From Fibrivirga algicola (GTDB lineage: Bacteria > Bacteroidota > Bacteroidia > Cytophagales > Spirosomataceae), in contig NZ_WAEL01000003.1 in the NCBI RefSeq assembly GCF_011742925.1, positions 434,001 through 498,000 on the forward strand: a stretch of 64,000 bases of DNA. The letters run 5' to 3'. The position numbers were made by a program, and so were the translations under genes. This document shows, one piece after another, positions 52,240-61,119 of this stretch (its first letter is position 1; each line of letters begins with the position of its first letter). A model generated the notes under the pieces. It saw only the letters and a list, made by a program, of their open reading frames with translations. It did not search any database and was not told the DNA's origin.

Positions 52240-52285
52240 TAACTGGTCATTATTAACTGGTCATCGGTACTTGATAATTGGTCAT
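52240..52285 (-). repeat. Three copies of TAACTGGTCAT-type word at the bshA end
   Basis: TAACTGGTCAT occurs at 52240-52250 and 52254-52264 and TAATTGGTCAT at 52275-52285. On the minus strand these read ATGACCA(A/G)TTA and supply the last residues and the stop of bshA. Confidence 0.6.
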
Positions 52286-53407
52286 CGACGCCTGAAGTAC
52301 CCGTTCGTAATGTGCCTCGTATAAGGGGAGAATCGTTGAAATCTCAAATTGTTTGGCCCGATCGAGTGCATTTGCTTTGAACTGAGGCAAATTATCGTCG
52401 TGTAGTACGTGGAGGGCATTCTTCACCATATCGGCTACGTCGCCTACATTACTCAGAAAACCTGTGACACCTTGGATATTCAGTTCAGGCAATCCACCGG
52501 CGTTCGACGAAATAACCGGCACTTCGCAGGCCATCGCTTCCAGCGCCGCGAGGCCAAAACTCTCGTTTTCCGACGGCATTAGAAATAGATCGGCTACCGA
52601 CAGTACTTCTTCTACGGCATCGAGTTTACCCAGAAAACGAACGTCGTCCATGATGCCCAGTTCGCGACACAGATTCTGAATCCGGGCACGTTCAGGGCCA
52701 TCACCTACCAGCAGCAACTTCACGGGCATCGTTTGCCGAACGTGGAAAAACGTCATAACGGCATCGTCGATACGCTTCACACGGCGGAAATTTGATGTGT
52801 GCACGATCAGTTTTTCGCCGTTAGGGCAGATCGCCATTTTGAAATGGTCTTTCTGCTGCCGCTTGAACCGCGACAGGTCGATGAAGTTGGGAATTACCTC
52901 AATCTCACGCTTGATGTCGAAATGAGCGTAGGTTTCTTCGCGAAGGTTTTCCGACACCGCCGTCACCCCGTCCGATTCGTTGATGCTGAACGTCACCACG
53001 GGTTCGTAAGAGGCGTCTTTCCCCACGAGCGTTACATCGGTACCGTGCAGAGTGGTTACAACGGGGGTATTCCGGCCGCGGGTTCTAAGCACCATTTTGG
53101 CCATAAAAGCCGCCGACGCGTGCGGAATGGCGTAATGTACGTGCAGCAGGTCGACGTTTTCGTTGAGCACCACGTTTACCATCGTGCTTGTCAGTGCCGA
53201 CTCGTAGGGCGCGTATTGAAAGAGCGGATACGACGGAATGTTGACCTCGTGGTAGAACACATTTTCATTGAAAAAGTCGAGGCGCTGGGGCTGCTGATAC
53301 GTGATAAAATGAACCTGATGGCCATTTTTCGCCAGTGCCTTACCTAACTCAGTGGCTACTACGCCACTTCCTCCAAAGGTGGGATAACAGACTATACCAA
53401 TTTTCAT
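52253..53407 (-). CDS. bshA: N-acetyl-alpha-D-glucosaminyl L-malate synthase
   Basis: BshA joins UDP-GlcNAc and L-malate in the first step of bacillithiol synthesis. This 384-residue GT4 enzyme begins MKIGIVCYPTFGGSGVVATE and has DLLHVHYAIPHASAA, TTLHGTDVTLVGKD, HTSNFRRVKR, GDGPERA and SENESFGLAALEAMACEVPV. Its length exceeds the usual by about 10 residues because the tail (ASMTNYQVPMTS) runs into the repeat at 52240-52285. bshB and bshC are not in the window. Confidence 0.95.
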   Translation of the reverse strand: MKIGIVCYPTFGGSGVVATELGKALAKNGHQVHFITYQQPQRLDFFNENVFYHEVNIPSYPLFQYAPYESALTSTMVNVVLNENVDLLHVHYAIPHASAAFMAKMVLRTRGRNTPVVTTLHGTDVTLVGKDASYEPVVTFSINESDGVTAVSENLREETYAHFDIKREIEVIPNFIDLSRFKRQQKDHFKMAICPNGEKLIVHTSNFRRVKRIDDAVMTFFHVRQTMPVKLLLVGDGPERARIQNLCRELGIMDDVRFLGKLDAVEEVLSVADLFLMPSENESFGLAALEAMACEVPVISSNAGGLPELNIQGVTGFLSNVGDVADMVKNALHVLHDDNLPQFKANALDRAKQFEISTILPLYEAHYERVLQASMTNYQVPMTS

Positions 53408-53569
53408 GCGTCAGGCCGCATTGTGAAGCGGCTCACTCCACAACACAGAAAAGAACCTAAAAGGTTGACTTCGGTAGTATGTGTTTGCTAAGCGGGGTTA
53501 ACAATGCAGATTCACTACCTGTTCTATGCCATACTACCACTCACTCTATAAACGTTGTAGGAAAAGCGT

Positions 53570-54472
53570 ATGAAACAAGTCGTATTAGTGGGTCTACTAG
53601 GCACGTGGATCCTAAGCTTTACCAGCTGCCAGCGGGCATCGCAACCAGCCTCAACGGCCAGCACTACGGCCAACTCCCGGTTAAAAACAGGTGCCCTGCC
53701 CGAATCGGAGATGTGGCGCGCCAAGCGTAAACTCGGCGTCGACTTCGTGGCCGCGGGTATATCGCCGGCTGAATGGTCAATGGACATCGACTTCTCCAAG
53801 CAGATTATTTTCAAGCCCTTGAGCGGCTCTACCCTTATTGCGTCGATGCCCAAGCCACAACCAATTGGCTCGAACAGTGGCGTACTGCTCGACGTAGGTG
53901 CCCGCTCGGTCCGGAATGAATCGGGTACGTTACTGGCCTCGACGAGCAAAAGAGGCTACTCATCGCGCCTGAGTGGTGTGAAGGTCTATATTGAACCCGT
54001 TGTGACCCGCGACAACCTGACGGGACGTACCTACGCCTATACCGTGCGCGTTGAGACCGGGGGGCGCAAGTATGTTGGTCATGGTGCCTTCATTAAAGGC
54101 AGCGACCGCCTGAATGGGACCTGGACGCTGGAAACCCTGCGCGGACAACGCGTGCGGGCGGGGCAATTTCCAAGCCACGAACTGCCTCAGATAACAATCA
54201 ACCTGAATGATAACTCGCTCGAGGGTACCACGGGCTGTAACAAACTAAAAGGCGACGTGCAGGCCGACGGTGACCATGTGCAGTTTGTGATTCGGAATAC
54301 GACATCGAAAAAATGCAACAACCCATTTGAAGACGACTACCTATCAGCATTGGGGCAGGCCAGCCTATTCCGGATCGGAAAAGATCGCCTTACGCTACTG
54401 GCCGATGGGCAGTACGTGATGACATTCCGCACCGAAAATGCCGAAGCAACAAGCTCCCGCAAAGCGAGATAA
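53570..54472 (+). CDS. META-domain lipoprotein
   Basis: The protein has 300 residues with a lipobox at SFTSC. Residues about 45-175 form an unassigned domain with FVAAGISPAEWSMDID and SGVKVYIEPVVTRD, followed by a C-terminal META (HslJ-like) domain (about 180-285: LNGTWTLETLRGQRV, LPQITINLNDNSLEGTTGCN, NNPFEDDYLSALGQASLFRI). META domains occur in envelope stress proteins. A terminator follows. Confidence 0.85.
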   Translation: MKQVVLVGLLGTWILSFTSCQRASQPASTASTTANSRLKTGALPESEMWRAKRKLGVDFVAAGISPAEWSMDIDFSKQIIFKPLSGSTLIASMPKPQPIGSNSGVLLDVGARSVRNESGTLLASTSKRGYSSRLSGVKVYIEPVVTRDNLTGRTYAYTVRVETGGRKYVGHGAFIKGSDRLNGTWTLETLRGQRVRAGQFPSHELPQITINLNDNSLEGTTGCNKLKGDVQADGDHVQFVIRNTTSKKCNNPFEDDYLSALGQASLFRIGKDRLTLLADGQYVMTFRTENAEATSSRKAR

Positions 54473-54514
54473 GCCAAATTAGATTCTTCCAGTATAACGC
54501 TATACCATTTCCCG

Positions 54515-54552
54515 AAACGTTGCGCCCGTCATGCACAGGCGCAACGTTTTTC
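54515..54552 (+). terminator. Intrinsic terminator after the META lipoprotein
   Basis: The perfect 12-bp stem AAACGTTGCGCC / GGCGCAACGTTT (54515-54526 and 54538-54549) is extended by CCG / CGG outside and a T run. Confidence 0.8.
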
Positions 54553-54621
54553 GGTTTATTCAGGTAAAAACATATTGGTTTTACTGGTTAGTTTAGCCAA
54601 TCGGCCCGAAATTGTACCGCC

Positions 54622-56157
54622 ATGAATCTACTCCGTCCAGCGCTTGTTCCGCTCGCCTTTATTGCTCCCAGCCTGTCTGCAACAGCCGACGCTGCCACCA
54701 ATGGGCTGTTCATCTCCCACCTTGATAATGTACTGGGTACATCGTTCGACATCAAACTGGTAGCAGGCTCCTACAAGGCAGCCCGGCAAGCCGAGTCGGC
54801 GGCACTGGCCGAAATCAATCGCCTGAGTGCGATTCTGGGTAGCTACCAGCCCGACAGTGAGTTTAGCCGCTGGCTGGTATCGTCAGGTGAAGCTATATCC
54901 GTTTCAGAAGACCTGATGGCCGTTTTGAGCGGCTTCGATCACTGGCGCAAGCAAACAGGCGGTGCCATTGATGCCGCGGCCGAAGCCATCAATCAGCTTT
55001 GGCAGCGGGCTGAACGTACCCAGGTACGTCCCACGGTGGAGGAACAGGCCGCTGCAGTTTCGGCCGTACAGCAACCACACTGGCTCCTCGATCCCGATGC
55101 CCGCACCGCAACGCGCCTAAGCCAGACGCCCCTCCGGCTGCACACCTTTGCGAAAAGCTACATTCTGGATCGCGCTGCCGACAAGGCTTTGAACGTACCT
55201 GACGTACAGTCGGTGGTACTCAACATTGGCGGAGATCTGGTGGTACGCGGTACCCGCACCGAATCGATTTCCGTGGCCAATCCGCGGGCCGATGCTGAAA
55301 ATGAAGCCCCCTTGGCCCGCCTCAGCATTCAGAACCGGGCCGTAGCCACCAGCGGCGATTACCGGCGGGGCGTACGCGTTGGCGATAGCTGGTACTCACA
55401 CGTTGTTGACCCCCGCACCGCCGAACCTGCCCGCGAGGTGATCAGCGCCACGGTGGTTCACCCCGACGCGGCAACGGCCGGTGCACTAGCCACCGCGTTT
55501 AACGTGCTCCCGACCGAGGCCAGCGCAACACTAGCCAGCAACCACCCCGGCACCGATTACCTGCTCATCACCCGCGCCGGGCAACAGCTAACCAGCCCCG
55601 GCTGGAACGACTTGCTTCTGCCTGCCACCGAAAGCACGGTGGCATCGACACCCCAGCCGGCCACCGCCCGGTTATTGTCTGTGGCCTCCATGAAGGATAA
55701 GCTGTGGAACCCCAAACAAGAGCTACTGATCTCGCTGGAAGTAAGCCAGATCGAAGGCCGATCGCGGCGGCCGTTCGTGGCCGTTTGGGTGGAAGACGAG
55801 AACCGCGTACCGGTTCGGCAGCTTGCTCTTTGGTACAACAAGCCCAAATGGCTTCGCGACCTGCGCGCCTGGAATAGCCTAGACAAAGGCCCCGATTTCG
55901 ACGTATCGACCATTGCCAGCGCCACCCGGTCGCCCGGCAATTACAGCCTTAAATGGGACGGCAAGAACGACAAAGGCGAGTTTGTGAAGCAGGGCAAATA
56001 CACCGTCTGCATTGAAGCGGCGCGCGAACATGGCACTTATCAGATCATTCGCCAGGAAATGGATTTCAACGGAAAATTAAAACAACAAACCCTTCCCGGT
56101 AATGTCGAAATCGCGACCGCAGCCCTGGATTACCGCAAAGTCGGCAGCGACAAGTGA
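54622..56157 (+). CDS. ApbE-like FAD:protein FMN transferase fused to DUF2271
   Basis: The protein has 511 residues. A short signal-like segment is followed by an ApbE domain (about 35-330) with FAKSYILDRAADKAL, VVLNIGGDLVVRG, ATSGDYRRGVRVGDSWYSHVVDPRTAEPA and VHPDAATAGALATAFNVL, the FMN-transferase core. The C-terminal 170 residues match DUF2271 (LWNPKQELLISLEV, KWDGKNDKGEFVKQGKYTVCIE). ApbE attaches FMN to Thr in exported redox proteins. The next gene starts 56 bases inside its 3' end and encodes a PepSY membrane protein, the likely redox partner. Confidence 0.88.
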   Translation: MNLLRPALVPLAFIAPSLSATADAATNGLFISHLDNVLGTSFDIKLVAGSYKAARQAESAALAEINRLSAILGSYQPDSEFSRWLVSSGEAISVSEDLMAVLSGFDHWRKQTGGAIDAAAEAINQLWQRAERTQVRPTVEEQAAAVSAVQQPHWLLDPDARTATRLSQTPLRLHTFAKSYILDRAADKALNVPDVQSVVLNIGGDLVVRGTRTESISVANPRADAENEAPLARLSIQNRAVATSGDYRRGVRVGDSWYSHVVDPRTAEPAREVISATVVHPDAATAGALATAFNVLPTEASATLASNHPGTDYLLITRAGQQLTSPGWNDLLLPATESTVASTPQPATARLLSVASMKDKLWNPKQELLISLEVSQIEGRSRRPFVAVWVEDENRVPVRQLALWYNKPKWLRDLRAWNSLDKGPDFDVSTIASATRSPGNYSLKWDGKNDKGEFVKQGKYTVCIEAAREHGTYQIIRQEMDFNGKLKQQTLPGNVEIATAALDYRKVGSDK

Positions 56158-56788
56158 GGATAAACCCGTTTCTGGCTCCACGCCGAAGAAAGGCACGCCC
56201 TCCTGGCAGCGTCAGCTAGCCGCCGCCTCGCGCTGGCTGCACATTTACCTGTCGATGGCCAGTTTCGTAATCGTTCTCTTTTTCGCTGTAACGGGCCTGA
56301 CACTGAACCACGCCGACTGGTTCGACGATCAGGCGGTGGAGCAGGAAGTCGAAGGCAAGTTGACCCCGGCCTGGGTGAATCCGACCGATACAGCGGCGAT
56401 CAACAAACTATCGGTGGTGGAATTTCTGCGCAATACGCATGGCATCAAAGGCGCGCTGAGCGAGTTCCGGATCGATGACCGGGAGTGCATGGTTTCGTTT
56501 CGGGGACCGGGCTACACCGCCGATGCCTTTGTTGACCGCGAAAACGGGGCCTACAAACTCACCGAATCGCGGCTGGGTCTGGTAGCCATCATGAACGACC
56601 TGCACAAAGGCCGCGACACGGGCAAAAGCTGGTCGTGGGTCATCGATGGGTCAGCCATTTTCATGACGCTCATTTCGGCCTCGGGCCTGATTATCCTGCT
56701 ATTTCTGCGCAAACGCCGGGTAGTAGGGCTGATTTGGGCCGCCATCGGCGCAGCGATTTGCTACGTGGCCTACGCCCTGATTGGGTAA
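56102..56788 (+). CDS. PepSY-associated transmembrane protein
   Basis: The protein has 228 residues with three transmembrane helices (about 50-70: SMASFVIVLFFAVTGLTLNH; 175-200; 205-228). The PepSY part lies between helices 1 and 2, facing the periplasm (YTADAFVDRENGAYKLTESRLG). It overlaps the ApbE-DUF2271 gene by 56 bases. In extracytosolic flavinylation systems, PepSY-type membrane proteins pass electrons to flavinylated domains, so this pair is probably one redox module. I see no D-x-x-S-G-A-T flavinylation site. Confidence 0.85.
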   Translation: MSKSRPQPWITAKSAATSEDKPVSGSTPKKGTPSWQRQLAAASRWLHIYLSMASFVIVLFFAVTGLTLNHADWFDDQAVEQEVEGKLTPAWVNPTDTAAINKLSVVEFLRNTHGIKGALSEFRIDDRECMVSFRGPGYTADAFVDRENGAYKLTESRLGLVAIMNDLHKGRDTGKSWSWVIDGSAIFMTLISASGLIILLFLRKRRVVGLIWAAIGAAICYVAYALIG

Positions 56789-56796
56789 TAAGCAAA

Positions 56797-56837
56797 GCAG
56801 ACAGCAACGGTTAGGCTTATCAATCGTTGCTGTCTGC
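56797..56837. terminator. 13-bp hairpin between PepSY and lipoprotein genes
   Basis: Arms GCAGACAGCAACG (56797-56809) and its exact complement (56825-56837) lie between two convergent stop codons. Confidence 0.75.
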
Positions 56838-56868
56838 CTACAAGCTGGCCTTGTAAAACAGCAAACGC

Positions 56869-57390
56869 CTAGTTGAACTGATAAATCATAGCCAGACTTA
56901 CTGTTCCTGTTAACTTGGGTACTACAGCTGCAAAAGCAAACCATTCACCCCCTTTTCCGTCCTTACTTGCTTTGCCTGATACCCGTACCTGAAGCGTGTA
57001 ATTGCCACTCGTAGTCGGCGTTAATGTCTGGGTGATCTGGCTAATGTTGACAGGTGTGTTGATAAACTCCCCATAATCTGCCTTCATGCCAATTAACAAC
57101 GAACTCGTTGCGAAATTCACTACGGGTAGTGAGGTCACCAGATTACAGGGGAACAACGTGGCATAGGTGCTGGCATCATTGATAACCCGGAAGGCAATCG
57201 GCTGCTCATTCTTGTACGTTCTTCTGTACCACTGGTCTGTTAAACACTGCAACTGTGCGTTATCGAAGGCAATGTTCACCTGATCAAAGAAAGGGGTAGG
57301 ATCCTTGACCGGGCTAGCATCCGTAACTCGTTTACAGTCGAGATTCATTAACGACAGCGTAGCCAGAATGAGGATTGACAAGGGCTTCAT
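56869..57390 (-). CDS. Lipoprotein of unknown function
   Basis: The protein has 173 residues with MKPLSILILATLSLMNLDC, giving a lipobox at Cys19. The mature part has a TFF-like start, a YATLFPCNLVTSLPVVNFATSSLLIGM strand set and a C-terminal beta-rich GNYTLQVRVSGKASKDGKGG segment. I do not recognise the family; it may be a surface-exposed domain in the outer membrane. Confidence 0.6.
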   Translation of the reverse strand: MKPLSILILATLSLMNLDCKRVTDASPVKDPTPFFDQVNIAFDNAQLQCLTDQWYRRTYKNEQPIAFRVINDASTYATLFPCNLVTSLPVVNFATSSLLIGMKADYGEFINTPVNISQITQTLTPTTSGNYTLQVRVSGKASKDGKGGEWFAFAAVVPKLTGTVSLAMIYQFN

Positions 57391-57494
57391 GAGTTAGTTT
57401 TTCATTGTAACGCTAAGCTAACTAGTTAATTATGTACCATTAGCAAGGTCAACAAGAGCAGTTGGCCTAATTACCTGACCGCTCATGTTTCTGC

Positions 57495-57543
57495 GTAACT
57501 TACTGCCAGGCAACGTACCTACACCCTGTCGGAACGGGGTGCG
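57495..57543 (+). pseudogene. Decayed copy of the mcrC 5' end
   Basis: 57510-57539 is identical to 59617-59646 (30 bases) and the similarity extends back to 57495 (about 44 of 49 positions), covering the mcrC upstream edge and first codons. The start codon is AGG here instead of ATG. Nothing else of mcrC follows, so it cannot be expressed as McrC. The rest of 57391-57585 holds no gene. Confidence 0.8.
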
Positions 57544-57585
57544 TCCCCAAACTGGCCGCTTGCAACGGTGCTGCCTTCTGGTGTC

Positions 57586-59313
57586 CTAATCAGCCCTGGC
57601 TTTTAGGTCTTTGTCAGCCAACTGCCAGGCTTGATTCAACAAGGTCTTCGTCTGCAGGGCTTTGGCGGTCAAACCCTGACTTACCTGCGCCCGATAAAGC
57701 CCTGCCAGCGCCCAGCCATTCCGGGGGAATATGTTTAAGTCGCTGATAAATACGGTCTCCGCTTCCTGATAGCGCTTCGCTTTAAGCAAGACTGTACCTA
57801 AATTTTGGCGTACCGACAACAGCCAATCGGGCGGCTCATTGTAGTTCAACTCATCTTCCAGCGCAACGGCCTCCTGAAGAAGCTTGATGCTTGATGGTAA
57901 CTGCCCTTCCTGCTGTAGGATTTCAGCGTTTAACACTCGACGGGCAATTTCCAGAATAGAGCGCATCGAATTAATAGACCAAATGGTTAATTTAGCTATG
58001 TCCGGGTCAACGGTTAGTTTATTGAGTTGTTGGAGTTCCAGTCTGGCCTCGGGGAGTCGCCCTTTTCCAGCCAGCGCCAAACCGCGGGCGTAGTGCCGAA
58101 TGGCGGTTGGGTATTTTAGGCTGACCGTATCAGCCTTGACCATCTGAAGAACCTCATCCCACCGGGCAAACTTGATAGCTACATGATATGGAATCGTGTA
58201 ATAATGTTGCAGCGTACTCCAGCCGGGATCGGGCATCAGCGATTTCTTCGTGTTTTCGGCTACCTTTTGCGCTGCTGCCATCGCCCATTTATAGTTGCCC
58301 TCCAGCATGGCGGTAGCGACCAGGAAATGGTAGTTATGAGGAAAATAACTAAGCGGAAAAGCGCCCTGTGCATAAACGCCCATTAGGTACGAGCTATCCA
58401 CTTTTACAGACTGCCAGTTGCTCAGCGAGCCCTGGTGATAGTTGCCCGTGCGGATGTAAATGTGCGACGGCATATGGACTAAATGGCTCGATCCGGGGGC
58501 CACGTTGCCTAGTATAGCCGCGCTCTTCAGGCCTCGCTCCGGCGTTCCAGACGCCTCTACAGCATGAATGTAGTAGTGATTGAGCGCAATATGGCGGGGA
58601 TTTCGTGCCATCAATTTTTCCAGCGTAGTAATGATGCCGGGCGTCCAGGGCTTGGGTCGCCCATCATGCTCCCACAAGTCCCAGGGGTGCAGGTCCATCA
58701 ATGATTCAGCGTAGAGAGCGGCAATATCCGCATCATTTGGAAATTGCTCGTGGACCTGCCCGATAGCAGTCGAATAAGCGATATCATAGGGTTTTCGGTC
58801 GTCGACAGGCTGAGCTGAGTAACGTTTTGCCAGGGCCTCGATCAGCGCTTTTTCTTTATCGGTACAATTAGCCGATAATTGCCGGGCTCGCTGAATAGCC
58901 GTATAAGCCCGCTCATAGTTATCGGGCTCCATGCCGGCATTGTAGTTTGGGCCCAGTACGTAACTGAAACCCCAGTAGGCCATAGCGCAGGTTGAATCTA
59001 GCCGGGTCGCTTCATAAAAGGAACGGGCTGCTTCGGCGTGATTAAAGCCCACTGCCAGCATAAGCCCTTGATTGAAATACTGTTGTGCTTCCTGGCTCCG
59101 CGTGGTAATTGGAAAATTCAGGTTGCCCAAACTATCGAAAAGCTGAGCTTTCTGTCCCGAACCATACCAGGCTTTGTCCGTAGGCTGCGTGCGACAGATC
59201 ACTTGCGCCGTCGTTTGCGCACCGGTATTTTTCGTCTTAGGCTCACAGGCAATTATCAGTACACAGACGAGCATCGCCCACACCAGCAACTGAGGCAACA
59301 GAGGTCTTTTCAT
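57586..59313 (-). CDS. TPR-repeat lipoprotein
   Basis: The protein has 575 residues with a lipobox at IIAC. The rest is a series of TPR-like helical pairs (examples: AQQYFNQGLMLAVGFNHAEA near 75-95, RSFYEATRLDSTCAMAYWG, and the C-terminal LLKAKRYQEAETVFISDLNI and GWALAGLYRAQ). TPR proteins scaffold complexes. No enzyme domain is visible. It lies between the decayed mcrC copy and the real mcrC, on the opposite strand. Confidence 0.82.
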   Translation of the reverse strand: MKRPLLPQLLVWAMLVCVLIIACEPKTKNTGAQTTAQVICRTQPTDKAWYGSGQKAQLFDSLGNLNFPITTRSQEAQQYFNQGLMLAVGFNHAEAARSFYEATRLDSTCAMAYWGFSYVLGPNYNAGMEPDNYERAYTAIQRARQLSANCTDKEKALIEALAKRYSAQPVDDRKPYDIAYSTAIGQVHEQFPNDADIAALYAESLMDLHPWDLWEHDGRPKPWTPGIITTLEKLMARNPRHIALNHYYIHAVEASGTPERGLKSAAILGNVAPGSSHLVHMPSHIYIRTGNYHQGSLSNWQSVKVDSSYLMGVYAQGAFPLSYFPHNYHFLVATAMLEGNYKWAMAAAQKVAENTKKSLMPDPGWSTLQHYYTIPYHVAIKFARWDEVLQMVKADTVSLKYPTAIRHYARGLALAGKGRLPEARLELQQLNKLTVDPDIAKLTIWSINSMRSILEIARRVLNAEILQQEGQLPSSIKLLQEAVALEDELNYNEPPDWLLSVRQNLGTVLLKAKRYQEAETVFISDLNIFPRNGWALAGLYRAQVSQGLTAKALQTKTLLNQAWQLADKDLKARAD

Positions 59314-59614
59314 GATCGTGTAGGGGGTAGAGTGGCTATACTTATTCTGGTGGTGCCTCGCGTTGCTTGTCGATCCGTTACATTCAGCATTCAGCGGATT
59401 AGAGAGAAATGTAAGTAATTATTCCCCGAATAAATCCCGCCGTTTCAATATTGATTCGTCGGTAATGGGTTGTCAATTAACTTCTTGAACTTCACTAGCT
59501 GATCGTCTCGCTTTTTCAGTTAATTAAACCGGCGGCTTATCACTTGTACAAATCAGGCCGACGTTAACGCAACAACACGCCCCGGAACCAGCCCTTTCTT
59601 TGTAACTTGCTACT
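59314..59614. other. 301-base divergent intergenic region upstream of mcrC and the TPR gene
   Basis: No gene is visible. TTTCTTTG at 59595-59602 resembles a -7 box and the same TTTCT edge is preserved in the decayed copy at 57488-57500. The left part holds the TPR-gene leader, with no clear promoter match. Confidence 0.4.
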
Positions 59615-60883
59615 ATGCAACGTACCTACACCCTGTCGGAACGGGGCACGCTACACCGGGCCAGCGATTACCCCAATCAGGCCTCGACGCCCGACGATGT
59701 GTTGCTGCCCGACGCCGACTTCGACACCGTCAAGCAACTCGCCACCCGAACAGATACCACCACCGCCGATGCCCTGCTCACGTATAGCCTATATCGGGGG
59801 CGCGAGCGAATGACGTGGCGTAATTACGTGGGCTTGCTGGCGTTTGTGAACGGGCTGTCGCTGGAGGTCCGTCCCAAAGCCGGTCACTTGCCAACGCTGC
59901 TACGTCACCTGCCCGAACTGGCTTTCCGTCAGCTTGATTCAGGACCATTTGGAGCCCAGCGTCTGCCCTTGTGGGAGGTGTTCATCAACGCGTTCCTGCG
60001 CGAAACAGCTCAGGCCCTGGGCCGCGGACTGGCCCGCGATTACGTTAGCCACGACGACACGCTCCCTACGTTGCGCGGGAAACTGCGCGTGACCGACCAA
60101 CTGCGGCATCCCTACCCTCGCCCCGACCGGTTAGCCGTATCGTACGACGACCATACGCCCGATATTGCAGCCAATCGGGTGCTCAAAAAAGCGCTGCAGG
60201 TCGTAGCGGCACGTACCCACACAACCGCCAACCAGACCCGCTGCCGCCAGTTACTCGCCGCATTAGCCGACGTGTCGGAGCCAACGAATTTGACGGCTGA
60301 CCTGCAACGTACCCAGACTGGCACCCGGTTATTGAAAACCTACGAGCCTGCGATTCGGTGGGCCAACTGGCTCTTGCGCGGACAGGGGCCGGGCCTGTGT
60401 GCCGGCCCACACGTGGCGCATTGCCTGCTCTTCCCGATGGAGCGCGTATTTGAGCAATACGTTGCCGCCGGGTTTCGCCGCGCGGGGGTCGACGTGCAGA
60501 TTCAGCAATCGTCGGCCTGGCTCATCGATGATCATAACGGTACGCCCCGGTTCAAGCTCCGCCCCGACTTGCTGATACGCCATAACGACCGCACCATTGT
60601 GCTGGATACCAAGTGGAAAACGCTGGATGCTACCGATCAATCGGGCCATTACGGTATTGAGCAGGCCGATTTGTACCAGCTTTACGCCTATGGCAAAAAA
60701 TACGACGCCACCGAGCTGGTACTTATTTACCCGGCTCACGACCAGTTCCGGGAACCACTCCAGCTCTTCGGCTACGACGCCAGCCTCCGCCTCCGCATAG
60801 TCCCTTTCGATTTGGATAAACCGCTGAACGACGAGATAGCGGCGCTGCTGGGTAACCTCACTCCCCTCCAGCTCCTCTCCTGA
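59615..60883 (+). CDS. mcrC: McrC-like nuclease subunit
   Basis: The protein has 422 residues. The N-terminal region (VGLLAFVNGLSLEVRPKAGHLPTLL near 70-95) fits the McrB-interacting part. The C-terminal PD-(D/E)XK nuclease has RPDLLIRH (about 317-324) and TIVLDTKWKTLD (about 327-338, Asp-x-Lys), with a following Tyr-rich LYQLYAYGKKYDATELVLIYP strand-helix. McrC cuts DNA when McrB translocates and loops it. Its mcrB partner lies 29 kb upstream. The first 25 bases of the gene are duplicated at 57.5 kb. Confidence 0.88.
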   Translation: MQRTYTLSERGTLHRASDYPNQASTPDDVLLPDADFDTVKQLATRTDTTTADALLTYSLYRGRERMTWRNYVGLLAFVNGLSLEVRPKAGHLPTLLRHLPELAFRQLDSGPFGAQRLPLWEVFINAFLRETAQALGRGLARDYVSHDDTLPTLRGKLRVTDQLRHPYPRPDRLAVSYDDHTPDIAANRVLKKALQVVAARTHTTANQTRCRQLLAALADVSEPTNLTADLQRTQTGTRLLKTYEPAIRWANWLLRGQGPGLCAGPHVAHCLLFPMERVFEQYVAAGFRRAGVDVQIQQSSAWLIDDHNGTPRFKLRPDLLIRHNDRTIVLDTKWKTLDATDQSGHYGIEQADLYQLYAYGKKYDATELVLIYPAHDQFREPLQLFGYDASLRLRIVPFDLDKPLNDEIAALLGNLTPLQLLS

Positions 60884-61028
60884 AATACAGGTGGTCCGGC
60901 ATTCCGGGAGGAGAACCGCTTCGGCGTAGCCTCGCTAGTCGGTTAGGCAGATCCCATAGTCGCTTGGCTATGATGAGTGATAAAATGGCTAACAACGAGC
61001 CTGCCAGCAGAGCTACACTAAAGCAACT

Positions 61029-61053
61029 CCCCTCTCCTTTTGAAGGAGAGGGG
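61029..61053. repeat. CCCCTCTCC hairpin
   Basis: CCCCTCTCCTT / AAGGAGAGGGG (61029-61039 and 61043-61053) with a three-base loop, in the 236-base gap before the GntP gene. I recognise this phrase as widely dispersed in bacterial genomes (from memory). It lies between mcrC and the permease and may end the mcrC transcript. Confidence 0.6.
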
Positions 61054-61119
61054 CTGGGGATGAGGTCAAGCATTCGCGAAAGCTCCCTATCTTGAGGGCT
61101 CCTAAACCGATTCCTCTTT

